Positions 1 to 7,270 of a DNA stretch of 7,927 nucleotides are shown here, one piece after another (positions within the stretch are counted from its first letter, which is position 1; every line of letters starts with the position of its first letter). The notes beneath the pieces were generated by a model, which saw only the letters and a program-made list of their open reading frames with translations, had not been told where the DNA came from and ran no database searches. This DNA comes from Gemmatimonadaceae bacterium (lineage in GTDB: Bacteria > Gemmatimonadota > Gemmatimonadetes > Gemmatimonadales > Gemmatimonadaceae): assembly GCA_013813605.1 (NCBI GenBank), contig JACCRL010000324.1, positions 1 to 7,927 of the forward strand, written 5' to 3'. The position numbers were made by a program, and so were the translations under genes.

Positions 1-1
1 G

Positions 2-475
2 AGTGGCTTTCTCGCCGAGCTCGGCGTCGAGATGCTCGAGCAGCCGGTCGCGGCGCAGGATCTCGACGGACTCCGCTTCGTGCGGAAGCAGTCGAAACTG
101 CCGGTGTTTGCCGACGAGTCGTGCCTCGTTGCCGCGGACATTCCGAAGCTGGCCGGCGCGGTCGACGGGATCAACATCAAGCTCGCGAAGTGCGGCAGTC
201 TGCGTGAGGCGCTGCGTATGGTGCACACGGCCCGCGCGCACGGCATGCAGGTAATGGCGGGATGCATGATCGAGAGCTCGCTCGGGATATCGGCAATCGC
301 GCAGATCTCGCCGCTCCTCGACCACGCCGACTTCGACGGCGCCGCGCTGCTCGCGGAGGATCCGTTCAGCGGGACGACGATTGCGGGAGGCACGGTTAAG
401 CTTGGAACCGGACCGGGGCTTGGCGCAGTGCCTCGACCTGGAGTTCGCGCCCCCGTGGCCTTTTCCAGTGCGTGA
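2..475 (+). CDS. Dipeptide epimerase (enolase superfamily), 3' part only
   Basis: This is the C-terminal 157 residues of an enolase-superfamily enzyme; the 5' part lies outside the window. Seen: the barrel motif LEQP at residues 12-15 (E13 matches a metal ligand), FADES with a second acidic metal ligand encoded at 113-115, INIKLAKCG with the catalytic lysine at 179-181, and then GCMIESSLG and a DFDGAALLAEDPF segment. Family knowledge: the KxxKCGxLxEA and IESSLG patterns are typical of L-Ala-D/L-Glu epimerases and related dipeptide epimerases. These invert the second residue of a dipeptide by Mg-dependent proton transfer in the cytoplasm, often during murein peptide recycling. The upstream catalytic KxK motif cannot be checked. 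The C-terminal tail past GPGLG is a loosely conserved, proline-rich extension. The 3' end overlaps priA by 8 bases. Exact substrate specificity (Ala-Glu versus other dipeptides, or a muconate cycloisomerase-like role) is open. Confidence 0.85.
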   Translation, partial: SGFLAELGVEMLEQPVAAQDLDGLRFVRKQSKLPVFADESCLVAADIPKLAGAVDGINIKLAKCGSLREALRMVHTARAHGMQVMAGCMIESSLGISAIAQISPLLDHADFDGAALLAEDPFSGTTIAGGTVKLGTGPGLGAVPRPGVRAPVAFSSA

Positions 476-2747
476 CGCGGGCGAGCGGCTGGTTGAAATA
501 GCGCTTCCTCTCCCTCTTTTCCAGACCTTCACCTACGCCGTCGAAGAGGGCACTCTCCAAAACCCGGTAGCGCTCGGCTCGCGTGTGGTCGTGCCGTTCC
601 GCAACAGGCGCCAGACGGGAATTTGCGTCGGCGAGAGCGAATCCGGCAGCAACACCCGCAAGGCGAAGGCAGTTCTCGAGTCGCCCGACGCCGCGCCCGC
701 GGTTGGACCCGCGGTTCTGGAGCTTTGCCGCTGGATGGCCGCGTACTACATCGTTCCACTCGGTCTTGCGCTGAGGACAGTGCTGCCCGCGATGCTGACG
801 GCACCCGACAGGCCGCACCCGCCGCGCAAGACGCAGCGAGTCGTGAGCGTCAGCGCCGACCTGCCGTCCCTGTTGCAGCGTGAGGAGATGTTCGCACGCT
901 CGCCGCGCCAGCGCTCGCTCTTCGAGTTGCTCGAGTCGCTGGGAGGCCGGAGCACGGTCGAGCAGCTCGGAGCAAAGCTCGGCTTCTCCGCCTCGGTGCT
1001 CGATGGACTGCGCAAGCGGGGATTGATACAGGTCCTGGACGAGGTAGTCGAGCGAGACCCGTTTGCATCGCGAGGCGGTCTCACGCCGGAGAGGCAGAAG
1101 CCTACTCCCGCCCAGGAGAAGGCGATCGACGTCATGGCGCGCGCCGCCGCCGGGGAGGTCTTCCTGCTGCACGGGATCACCGGCAGCGGGAAGACGCTCG
1201 TCTACATCGAGCTGCTCCGGCACATCGTTGACGAACGGGGTCAGACGGCGATCGTGCTCGTTCCCGAGATCGCGCTGACCCCCCAAACGGTCGACCGGTT
1301 CCGCGCCGCGTTTGGGGACCGAATCGCCGTCCTGCACTCGGCGCTGAGTGATGGCGAGCGGTACGACGCGTGGTTGGGGTTGAGGCGGGGAGACAAGCGT
1401 ATCGTCGTGGGCGCGCGGTCAGCAGTGTTTGCTCCGCTCGAGAAGCTGGGCGCGATAATTGTCGACGAAGAGCACGAGTCGAGCTACAAGCAGGGCGAGA
1501 CGCCACGCTACCACGCGCGTGAGGTGGCGATCGTCCGCGCGAGGGCGGAAGGGGCGATCACGGTGCTGGGGAGCGCCACGCCCTCGCTCGAGAGCTGGGC
1601 CAATGCGGAAAGCGGGAAGTTCACGCTTCTTCGTCTACCGGACCGCGTTGGTGGTGGGAAGTTGCCGGCGGTGGAAGTCGTGGACCTGCGCGGACGCGTG
1701 AAAGATGAAACCGGCAAGGCGGCTGGCGCGACCGATTACGGGGCGGTGATCAGGGAGCCGCTCGACCGTGCGCTTGCCGAATGCCTCGCGCGGGGTGAGC
1801 AGACCATCCTGCTGCTCAATCGTCGCGGTTACTCAGCCTTCGCGCAGTGCATCGACTGTGGCGAGGTCTCCGTCTGCCCGAACTGCAGCATCACGCTCAC
1901 CATTCACCGCGGCCCTGAACGCCTGGTCTGCCACTACTGCCTGCACAAGGAAGATGTGCGTGCCGACTGCACTCGCTGCGGAGGGCGAAACCTTCGCCAG
2001 CGCGGACTGGGGACGCAGCAGGTGGAACGACTGCTCAGCGAGAGGTTTCCGGCGGCGCGCATTGCTCGCATGGACTTCGACACGACGAGCGGGAAGTGGG
2101 CGCACACGCGGATTCTCGACCGTGTCGGGTCCGGAGAGATCGACATCCTGCTTGGGACGCAGATGATCGCGAAAGGCCTCGACTTTCCGAACGTCACGCT
2201 CGTCGGCGTTGTTGATGCTGACGTTGGCATCAACCTTCCGGATTTTCGCGCCTCGGAGCGGTCGTTCCAGCTGTTGAGTCAGGTGGCGGGCAGAGCGGGG
2301 CGCGGCGCGAAGGGTGGACGAGTGCTGATTCAGACGCGGTTGCCGAATCATCACGCCGTTCGCCACGCGGTTGCGCACGACTACCACGCGTTCGTGAAGG
2401 AGGAGATGGCAGGTCGCGTGATTCCAGCGTACCCTCCGACCGTCCGGTTGGCGAACATCGTGTTCAGCGGCCTCAGCGAGGACGCAACGGCGCGTTTCGC
2501 GATCGGCGGCGCGGCGTGGCTACGCGAACTGCTCGATACCAGGAACGAAAACGGCGTCGCGATCGTTGGCCCCGCGCCCTGCCCGATCGAGCGGATCAAG
2601 AATCGCTGGCGGTGGCACGTGCTGCTGAAAGCAGCGAACCCGGGCGACCTGACAAGGGTTGGACGGTATTTTCTGGAGCGATTCGAGATCCCGCAGAAGG
2701 CCGATCTTCGGCTCACGCTCGACCGCGATCCGGTCGCGCTGTTGTGA
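468..2747 (+). CDS. priA: Primosomal protein N' (PriA), replication-restart helicase
   Basis: PriA is a 3'-to-5' superfamily 2 DNA helicase that recognises stalled forks and reloads the replisome through the primosome. Seen, counting from GTG 468 (759 residues): an N-terminal 3'-DNA-binding domain starting LVEIALPLPLFQTFTYAV; Walker A GITGSGKT at 236-243 (K242); Walker B DEEH at 333-336; an inserted zinc region with eight cysteines C461, C464, C470, C473, C488, C491, C501 and C504; motif V around MIAKGLDFPNV; and motif VI QVAGRAGRG near 605. The length fits the family. The frame stays open up to a TTG at 381, but that start would add 29 residues lying wholly inside the epimerase gene and before the conserved domain. 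GTG 468, overlapping the upstream stop by 8 bases, fits better, although no good Shine-Dalgarno is seen. The overlap suggests coupling to the epimerase gene. No damaged motif is seen. Confidence 0.96.
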   Translation: MRDAGERLVEIALPLPLFQTFTYAVEEGTLQNPVALGSRVVVPFRNRRQTGICVGESESGSNTRKAKAVLESPDAAPAVGPAVLELCRWMAAYYIVPLGLALRTVLPAMLTAPDRPHPPRKTQRVVSVSADLPSLLQREEMFARSPRQRSLFELLESLGGRSTVEQLGAKLGFSASVLDGLRKRGLIQVLDEVVERDPFASRGGLTPERQKPTPAQEKAIDVMARAAAGEVFLLHGITGSGKTLVYIELLRHIVDERGQTAIVLVPEIALTPQTVDRFRAAFGDRIAVLHSALSDGERYDAWLGLRRGDKRIVVGARSAVFAPLEKLGAIIVDEEHESSYKQGETPRYHAREVAIVRARAEGAITVLGSATPSLESWANAESGKFTLLRLPDRVGGGKLPAVEVVDLRGRVKDETGKAAGATDYGAVIREPLDRALAECLARGEQTILLLNRRGYSAFAQCIDCGEVSVCPNCSITLTIHRGPERLVCHYCLHKEDVRADCTRCGGRNLRQRGLGTQQVERLLSERFPAARIARMDFDTTSGKWAHTRILDRVGSGEIDILLGTQMIAKGLDFPNVTLVGVVDADVGINLPDFRASERSFQLLSQVAGRAGRGAKGGRVLIQTRLPNHHAVRHAVAHDYHAFVKEEMAGRVIPAYPPTVRLANIVFSGLSEDATARFAIGGAAWLRELLDTRNENGVAIVGPAPCPIERIKNRWRWHVLLKAANPGDLTRVGRYFLERFEIPQKADLRLTLDRDPVALL

Positions 2748-2793
2748 ACGTTCTCTCGTTGGGAGATCGCAGCCGCTTGTAGCCGCGAGGTGC

Positions 2794-2800
2794 GAAAGGG
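2794..2800 (+). promoter_or_regulatory. Possible ribosome binding site for the TIGR00300-family gene
   Basis: GAAAGGG lies 12 bases before GTG 2813, in the 65-base gap after priA. The spacing is a little long. It supports the GTG start, since an in-frame TAG at 2780-2782 rules out any start further upstream. The gap itself holds no clear -35/-10 pair and no hairpin with a T-run. It does contain an 8-bp palindrome, GAACGTTC, at 2746-2753 against the priA stop. Confidence 0.3.
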
Positions 2801-2812
2801 CATCTTATTGCG

Positions 2813-3931
2813 GTGTCGATTCTCCGTCCTCCCGATTTCTCGCTACCCGAACTGGCCGGCGCGCCGAACGCGCGCTTCGCCCCCGCGCCTGCCGATGGCG
2901 TCCTCCCGGAGAATTTTTTCTCCACCACCAACCTCCCGACCTACGTGCGCATCGACGGATCGTGGCGCATGCCGCGCGAGCCCAGAATGGACGCGGCACT
3001 CGTGCTCGCCGGCGGAGATCTCTGGATCAGGGAGGGGAGGCGGCTGAAGAAAGGCGACATGGTTGCCATCGGTGCCGCCGAGAATGGCAGCGAGGGCATC
3101 TACGTGCACGTTGGATCCTTCCTTGGCGAGGAGGATGGCGAGTTCAAGTTCATGACCAGCGAAGTGTCGCGCGAGAAACCAATCGACTATTCGCTGATGG
3201 CGCAGATACTGATCGCCGAACGCGACCGCGGCGGTTATCCAGTGTGGGTGACCGGTCCGGCACTGGTGCATTCGAGGGCGCGCGTCGACATGGTCTGGTT
3301 CATCGAGAATGGCTTCGTTTCGGCGCTGCTCGCCGGGAATGCCGTCGCCGTTCACGACATCGAGGCGTCGATCTTTGGGACGACGCTGGGGATGACAAAG
3401 AAGGGCGAAGCGACGAGTGGCGGGCACGGACTGCACATGCGCGCGATCAACAAGGTGAGGCTGGCGGGGTCGATCAACAACGCGGTTGACGAGGGAATCA
3501 TCACCGACGGGATCATGTACGCCTGCGTCAAACACTCCATCCCCTTCGTGCTCACGGGATCGATTCGCGACGACGGTCCCCTGCCCGAGGTGATTACCGA
3601 CACCCTCGCCGCCCAGGATGCGATGAAGAAGCACACGACGCGCGCGACGATGGCGATTCTCATCGCCACGGCGCTGCACGCAATCGCGACCGGTAACATG
3701 CTTCCCGCGTTCGTCACCGAAGCGGATGGCTCGATGCGCGAGCTGCCAACGATCTGCGTGGATTCTTCCGAGTTCGTAGTGAGCAAGCTGAAGGACAGGG
3801 GCACGCACCAGGCATTCGGTGTCGTTACCAATGCCCAGGATTTCATGCACATCCTCAGACTCTACGTCGAGCGGGAGCTCACTGATCGCCAGTCGGCCGC
3901 TCCGCAACGAGCTGCGGCGGGTAAGGCGTGA
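2813..3931 (+). CDS. TIGR00300-family protein (archaeal-type ornithine cyclodeaminase-like), lacking the N-terminal LOR/SDH domain
   Basis: This 372-residue protein matches the TIGR00300 core from memory of the family: FFSTTNLPTYVRIDG at 35-49, FMTSEVSREKP from 113, GPALVHSRA at 148-156, LLAGNAVAVHDIE at 172-184, a GGHGLHMRAIN segment, GIMYACVKHSIPFVLTGS, GSIRDDGPLPEV at 249-260, and TICVDSSEF near the end. Family knowledge: archaeal members act as NAD-dependent ornithine cyclodeaminases (ornithine to proline plus ammonia), and the same fold forms the C-terminal part of cyanobacterial AgrE/ArgZ. Usual members carry an N-terminal LOR/SDH conserved domain (PF04455) before the STTNxPT motif. Here only about 34 residues precede it, and a stop at 2780-2782 blocks any extension. 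The enzyme is expected to be cytosolic. The downstream gene overlaps by 4 bases. Family assignment is firm; the ornithine reaction is inferred and not proven for this bacterial short form. Confidence 0.85.
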   Translation: MSILRPPDFSLPELAGAPNARFAPAPADGVLPENFFSTTNLPTYVRIDGSWRMPREPRMDAALVLAGGDLWIREGRRLKKGDMVAIGAAENGSEGIYVHVGSFLGEEDGEFKFMTSEVSREKPIDYSLMAQILIAERDRGGYPVWVTGPALVHSRARVDMVWFIENGFVSALLAGNAVAVHDIEASIFGTTLGMTKKGEATSGGHGLHMRAINKVRLAGSINNAVDEGIITDGIMYACVKHSIPFVLTGSIRDDGPLPEVITDTLAAQDAMKKHTTRATMAILIATALHAIATGNMLPAFVTEADGSMRELPTICVDSSEFVVSKLKDRGTHQAFGVVTNAQDFMHILRLYVERELTDRQSAAPQRAAAGKA

Positions 3932-4401
3932 TCGAGACGACGGAGCGTTTTCTGAGGGACATCGCCGATCGAGTCGGTGTCGATGCGGTCGAAGAAATTC
4001 GCCTCTTCCCGCCACTCAGGCAGTCAGGCGTGGAGACGGGCGTCGCCGTCGTCGCGGCGCGGCCGATTGCGCCCGAGCCGCCCCACATTCCCCTCGTCAG
4101 CGAGCCACCCGAGGCGCTCAGCGAGAGCGCCGGCGATGAGTTCCTGCCGATCGAGGAGCACGACCGCTCGATCGTCGTGCACCGTCATACGGTTTTCACG
4201 GCGAGGTACCGCCACACACTCAAAGGTCCCGATCGCGGCAAGTGGGAAGTGGATGTGCAGGCCGATGCCGATGCTCCGCTCGTTACACTCGACGACGTCG
4301 TTAGAGGTGTGATGAAGAGAGCGGGGGAGCCGTTCGAGCCGGAGAAGATTTCCGCCAGCGCGTTCCGGTCGATAGTCGAATCCGGGGTGAGCGCGCCTTA
4401 G
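3928..4401 (+). CDS. Hypothetical protein coupled to the TIGR00300-family gene
   Basis: I do not recognise this 157-residue protein. It starts at GTG 3928, whose last bases form the TGA stop of the upstream gene (GTGA overlap), with a purine-rich GGCGGG a few bases before it, so translation is probably coupled. It has no signal peptide, no membrane segment and no cysteines. The N-terminal 30 residues look helical (ETTERFLRDIADRVG, then VDAVEEIRLFPPL). A proline/glutamate-rich linker follows at about 45-75, then a strand-rich part (SIVVHRHTVFTARYRHTLKG, later KWEVDVQADADAP) and a C-terminal helix ending in FRSIVESGVSAP. Codon use matches the neighbours and the coupling argues that it is a real gene. 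It may work with the cyclodeaminase-like enzyme, but this is inferred from position only. Its stop overlaps the stop of the convergent gene. Confidence 0.72.
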   Translation: MIETTERFLRDIADRVGVDAVEEIRLFPPLRQSGVETGVAVVAARPIAPEPPHIPLVSEPPEALSESAGDEFLPIEEHDRSIVVHRHTVFTARYRHTLKGPDRGKWEVDVQADADAPLVTLDDVVRGVMKRAGEPFEPEKISASAFRSIVESGVSAP

Positions 4402-6146
4402 CTGGTGACGGCGGGAGAAACCGCATTGCTCGCCGCGTAGCGGGCGAGCACGGCGCGGTGGATGTCGCGCGCGTCTTCCAGCACCTCATGTGCGAGTCCG
4501 AGACTTGCCGGCGCGATGATGAAGGGGTGCATCTGGTCTCCTCCTGCAGATCCATGTGCGCCGACCTGGTCGTCGAAAGAGATGATGTCGTAGCCATCGT
4601 ACTCGCCGAACAGGACGATGTCACCCGTGTTCGGCTGGTTCACCAGCGCCTCCACTGCGCGCAGGACGTAAGGTTCCCCGCCGTACAGTTCGAGCGGATT
4701 CGTGCCCGACAGGACCTCGATCGCTCCATCCCTGAGCATTGCCGTGCCGCTCCTGCCGGCGAGGTGAACTCCGTCCTCGCTGAGCGTGGCCGCCAGCCCG
4801 ATACCCGGGTGCCCGATGAGACCTTGATACAGCTCCGCCCAGCGCGTGTCGCGGAGAATCCGGTCGAGCGTCAGCCGCTCTTCGGTCGCGGCGAAATAGA
4901 CGAGCGCCAGACACGAGCTGTAGGTGACGACCACGTCGTTGGTCTTGTCGACGCGGTACTTCTCGGGGAAAATGATCTCGCGTAGCCCGTACCGGCTGCG
5001 CAGCCAGTCGCGAAACCGCCTCACTCCCCGCCGCGCGCCGAACGATGCAGGCGTCAGCTGCGCGACGGCCTCGACCACTTCCGGCCCGATGTCCGAGTAC
5101 TCGCTCGTCTCGGCGTAGCTCGCGAGTGCGCGCGGTGCGGGACTTTCCCGTGCACGAGTCACGTCCAGAATTCGCTGCACGGTGGTGCCGAGCGATTCAC
5201 CGTATTCCACGCGATAGCTGCGCGACGGCGTCATCCCGTGGTCGGAGAGAATCACCAGATCGTAACCCCGTCCGCCCGCCTGCTGCGCCATTCGCCAGAT
5301 CTCGGCGATGCGAGCATCGGTGCGGCGAAGGTCGCCGAGAGCCTGCCGGCTCGACGGGCCGAAGTGATGCGCGAGCTCGTCGTATTGCATGTAAGTGCTG
5401 TAGATAACCGGCACGCCGAGGTAGACATCGAGCATGATTGCCATCGTCTGCAGCTCGCGGATGACGACGTTGCTGAGGATGCGGATGAAGGGAAAGATCC
5501 CCTCGGAGTGCGTAACGCGGCGCGCAAGCTCCCCGCGCAGCCGCTCCCACTCCTCGATCAGGAACTCGATTGCACTCCCGACCACGATGCGCCCCATGCG
5601 GATCGGATGGAGTAGCATCAGCAGCGCCATCCGCGTTCCGCCGAGTCGCCGGTATACCGACATCTGCTCACGCGTTGCGACGGTGAACGCGACCGTCTGC
5701 GCGTCTCCGTCGAGGAGGTTGACGTAGCTGGAGCCGCCGGCAAGCGCGCCGGGTGAGTGGATGCGGTCCCGGATGTACTGTACGCCATGCGGCGCGTTGC
5801 ACGTGATGACCTTGCGCGCCGGCTTGTCGTAAAACCGGAACGCCGGAATGCCCGCGTTCTCACCGTGAAAGAATCCCGCCTGGCAATAAGGGGTGGCCGA
5901 CGGAAGACCGCAGAACCACCGCCGCAGCCGGAAGTCATCCGACTTGAGCAGGCGCGCGATCGTCGGGCACAGCCCCAGCTCGAGCGCGCGCCTCAGATCC
6001 GAGTACGCGAGGGCGTCGATCTGAAGCATTATCAACCCGCGCTGCGGGGGGCGGGCGCGCTTCTCCCGTGCGAAAGGCCTGTACTTCAGCCGGTAGTACC
6101 AGCGAAGCAGAGGGCCGGCGCGCCGACGCGCCCGCCGATCGATCAC
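4398..6146 (-). CDS. Alkaline phosphatase superfamily hydrolase (nucleotide pyrophosphatase/phosphodiesterase type)
   Basis: The 582-residue protein carries a full candidate set of the two-zinc NPP-type site: D44 (MLQIDALAYSD), T85 as nucleophile (LPSATPY), D256 and H260 (YDELAHHFGP), D302 and H303 (LSDHGM), and H531 (GAHGSAGGDQ). Family knowledge: such enzymes hydrolyse phosphodiesters, phosphomonoesters or phosphoglycerol-type bonds. The pattern HGENAGIPAFRFYDK resembles AlkP domains found joined to phage-holin-like membrane domains in actinobacteria. Here there is no signal peptide; the N-terminus is strongly basic (RRARRRAG), and a hydrophobic stretch at about 173-198 might touch the membrane. 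Relative to small NPPs there are large insertions before D256 and between H303 and H531. The start is GTG 6146, overlapping the receiver stop as GTGA; the open frame to 6230 lies inside the receiver gene. The cytoplasmic side and the substrate are unknown. Confidence 0.88.
   Translation of the reverse strand: MIDRRARRRAGPLLRWYYRLKYRPFAREKRARPPQRGLIMLQIDALAYSDLRRALELGLCPTIARLLKSDDFRLRRWFCGLPSATPYCQAGFFHGENAGIPAFRFYDKPARKVITCNAPHGVQYIRDRIHSPGALAGGSSYVNLLDGDAQTVAFTVATREQMSVYRRLGGTRMALLMLLHPIRMGRIVVGSAIEFLIEEWERLRGELARRVTHSEGIFPFIRILSNVVIRELQTMAIMLDVYLGVPVIYSTYMQYDELAHHFGPSSRQALGDLRRTDARIAEIWRMAQQAGGRGYDLVILSDHGMTPSRSYRVEYGESLGTTVQRILDVTRARESPAPRALASYAETSEYSDIGPEVVEAVAQLTPASFGARRGVRRFRDWLRSRYGLREIIFPEKYRVDKTNDVVVTYSSCLALVYFAATEERLTLDRILRDTRWAELYQGLIGHPGIGLAATLSEDGVHLAGRSGTAMLRDGAIEVLSGTNPLELYGGEPYVLRAVEALVNQPNTGDIVLFGEYDGYDIISFDDQVGAHGSAGGDQMHPFIIAPASLGLAHEVLEDARDIHRAVLARYAASNAVSPAVTS
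4427..4450. other. Hairpin near the convergent gene ends; possible weak terminator
   Basis: TGCTCGC at 4427-4433 pairs with GCGAGCA at 4444-4450, and inner CGC and GCG can extend the stem around a GTA loop with one bulged G. It lies 26 bases past the stop of the plus-strand gene at 3928-4401, inside the last codons of the minus-strand hydrolase gene. No T-run follows on either strand, so it is not a standard intrinsic terminator. It could stabilise a 3' end, or simply reflect coding sequence. Confidence 0.3.
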
Positions 6147-6502
6147 TTCAGGTGCAGTTCTATCTGGCGTAACAGCTCCCGCATCGGCACCGGCTTGAGT
6201 AGAACATCCGCGCATCCGGCGGCCAGACATCGGTGGCGCGTTGCTGCGTCACCGTGGCCGGTCATTGCAAGCGTCTTTCGCGGCAGCGCTGATCGCTGCC
6301 GCAATGCTTCCAGTACGTCGAGGCCGCTTCCGTCGGGGAGTGTCAGATCAAGCAGCATGATGTCGACCGCCCGTTCGGCGCCGCGCTCGATCGCATCTGT
6401 CACTGTTCCCGCTGAGCGGACGCTGTAACCTGCATCCTCGAAGATCACCTCGAAGGCGCTCGATACCAGCAGGCTGTCCTCGACGATGAGAATGTGCGGC
6501 AA
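6143..6502 (-). CDS. Single-domain response regulator (receiver only)
   Basis: The 119-residue protein is a complete CheY-like receiver with no output domain. Seen: acidic pair E8-D9, phospho-acceptor D52 (LLDLTLPDGSG), T81 (AMTGHGD) and K103 (LLKPVPM), ending directly after the last helix at HLK. It should take phosphate from the kinase encoded immediately upstream and act through protein contact, as a phosphorelay intermediate or an allosteric partner. The TTG start at 6502 abuts the kinase stop with no gap (TGA|TTG). A later start would remove the E-D pair, so TTG is required. Its own stop overlaps the start of the hydrolase gene (GTGA), which ties the three proteins into one translational unit. 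There is no DNA-binding region, so direct transcription control is unlikely. Confidence 0.92.
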   Translation of the reverse strand: MPHILIVEDSLLVSSAFEVIFEDAGYSVRSAGTVTDAIERGAERAVDIMLLDLTLPDGSGLDVLEALRQRSALPRKTLAMTGHGDAATRHRCLAAGCADVLLKPVPMRELLRQIELHLK

Positions 6503-7270
6503 TCAGGGTGCCGGAACGAGCGGCACGGTGAAGTAGAATCTGCTGCCTTTTCCGAGCTCGCTCTCGACCCAGATGTGGCCCCCGTGCAGCTCTACGAATC
6601 GCCGCGCGATCGCAAGGCCGAGTCCGGTGCCATGGTGCGGCCGCGAAGGCGAGGAATCGACCTGCGCGAACTCGCGGAAAACGAGCTCGTGGTGATCCGG
6701 TGCTATCCCGCGCCCTGTGTCGCCCACCTCGACGAGCAGGTCTTCTCCGCCCGCCCCGCGGCGCGAGACAATAATCCAGATCCGGCCGCCATCGGGCGTA
6801 AACTTGATCGCGTTGCCGATCAGATTTCCCAGCACGTGCTTGAGCTTGTCGCGGTCAGCGTAGACTGCGGGCATTTCCTCGCCGCCAATCCGCTCGCAGG
6901 TAAGGCCTCGCTTCGTCGCCAACGGCTGGTTCAGGACACAGACCTGGTCGACGAGCTCCGTGATCGAGAAGGGTGTCCTGGTGAGTGCAATCTGGTCGCC
7001 CTCACCTCGCACGTAAGTCAGAATTTCGTCGATCATGTCGAGCAGCTGCTGGCCGCCGTTGACGATGCCCGACACGCTGTCGCGCTGCCGGACGTTGAGC
7101 TCGCCGAGCATTCCCTCGCGCAGGATTTCGGCGTGGGTGATGATGGCGGCGAGAGGTGTGCGAAGATCGTGCGATATGTTCGAGAGAAACTGTGTCTTGA
7201 GCGCGTCGCGCGCGCGCAGTTCCTCGATGATGCGGCGGGAGAGCTCCGCGTCCGCCTCTACTGACCTCAA
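6503..7270 (-). CDS. Soluble histidine kinase without a sensor domain (HisKA + HATPase_c)
   Basis: Counting from TTG 7270 the protein has 255 residues: a short charged helix (about 1-27), a HisKA dimerisation domain with phospho-acceptor H34 in [13 protein letters not shown], and a HATPase_c domain with N box [14 protein letters not shown] (149-162), G1 box DTGRGIAPD (184-192), F box VFREF (197-201) and G2 box [10 protein letters not shown] (214-223). All catalytic boxes are intact. No PAS, GAF, HAMP or membrane segment precedes the H box, so input must come from a partner or from the short N-terminal helix. The in-frame open region extends to 7489 but lies inside the ABC gene and is low-complexity serine/arginine, so it is rejected. 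TTG 7270 is the only in-frame start after the ABC stop. It overlaps the stop of a micro-ORF. It likely phosphorylates the adjacent receiver. Confidence 0.88.
   Translation of the reverse strand: MRSVEADAELSRRIIEELRARDALKTQFLSNISHDLRTPLAAIITHAEILREGMLGELNVRQRDSVSGIVNGGQQLLDMIDEILTYVRGEGDQIALTRTPFSITELVDQVCVLNQPLATKRGLTCERIGGEEMPAVYADRDKLKHVLGNLIGNAIKFTPDGGRIWIIVSRRGAGGEDLLVEVGDTGRGIAPDHHELVFREFAQVDSSPSRPHHGTGLGLAIARRFVELHGGHIWVESELGKGSRFYFTVPLVPAP

Noticed and set aside
396..1337. 313-codon minus-strand open frame opposite priA
   Set aside because: Antisense shadow caused by GC-rich third positions; priA motifs are intact on the plus strand.
2748..2812. Promoter or terminator in the gap after priA
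   Set aside because: A TTGGGA at 2759-2764 has no fitting -10 box, and only a 4-bp stem (TCTC/GAGA) is found with no T-run. The direct repeat AGCCGC-TTGT-AGCCGC looks like chance.
2843..4015. 390-codon minus-strand open frame opposite the TIGR00300 gene
   Set aside because: Antisense shadow of a well-conserved gene; the product is histidine/arginine-rich with no family resemblance.
6147..6230. Upstream extension of the hydrolase reading frame
   Set aside because: It lies within the receiver gene; GTG 6146 gives a clean GTGA coupling.
6494..7264. Long plus-strand open frame (256 codons) opposite the kinase gene
   Set aside because: It mirrors the kinase codons in a GC-rich gene; the translation has no recognisable domain, while the minus strand has every kinase box.
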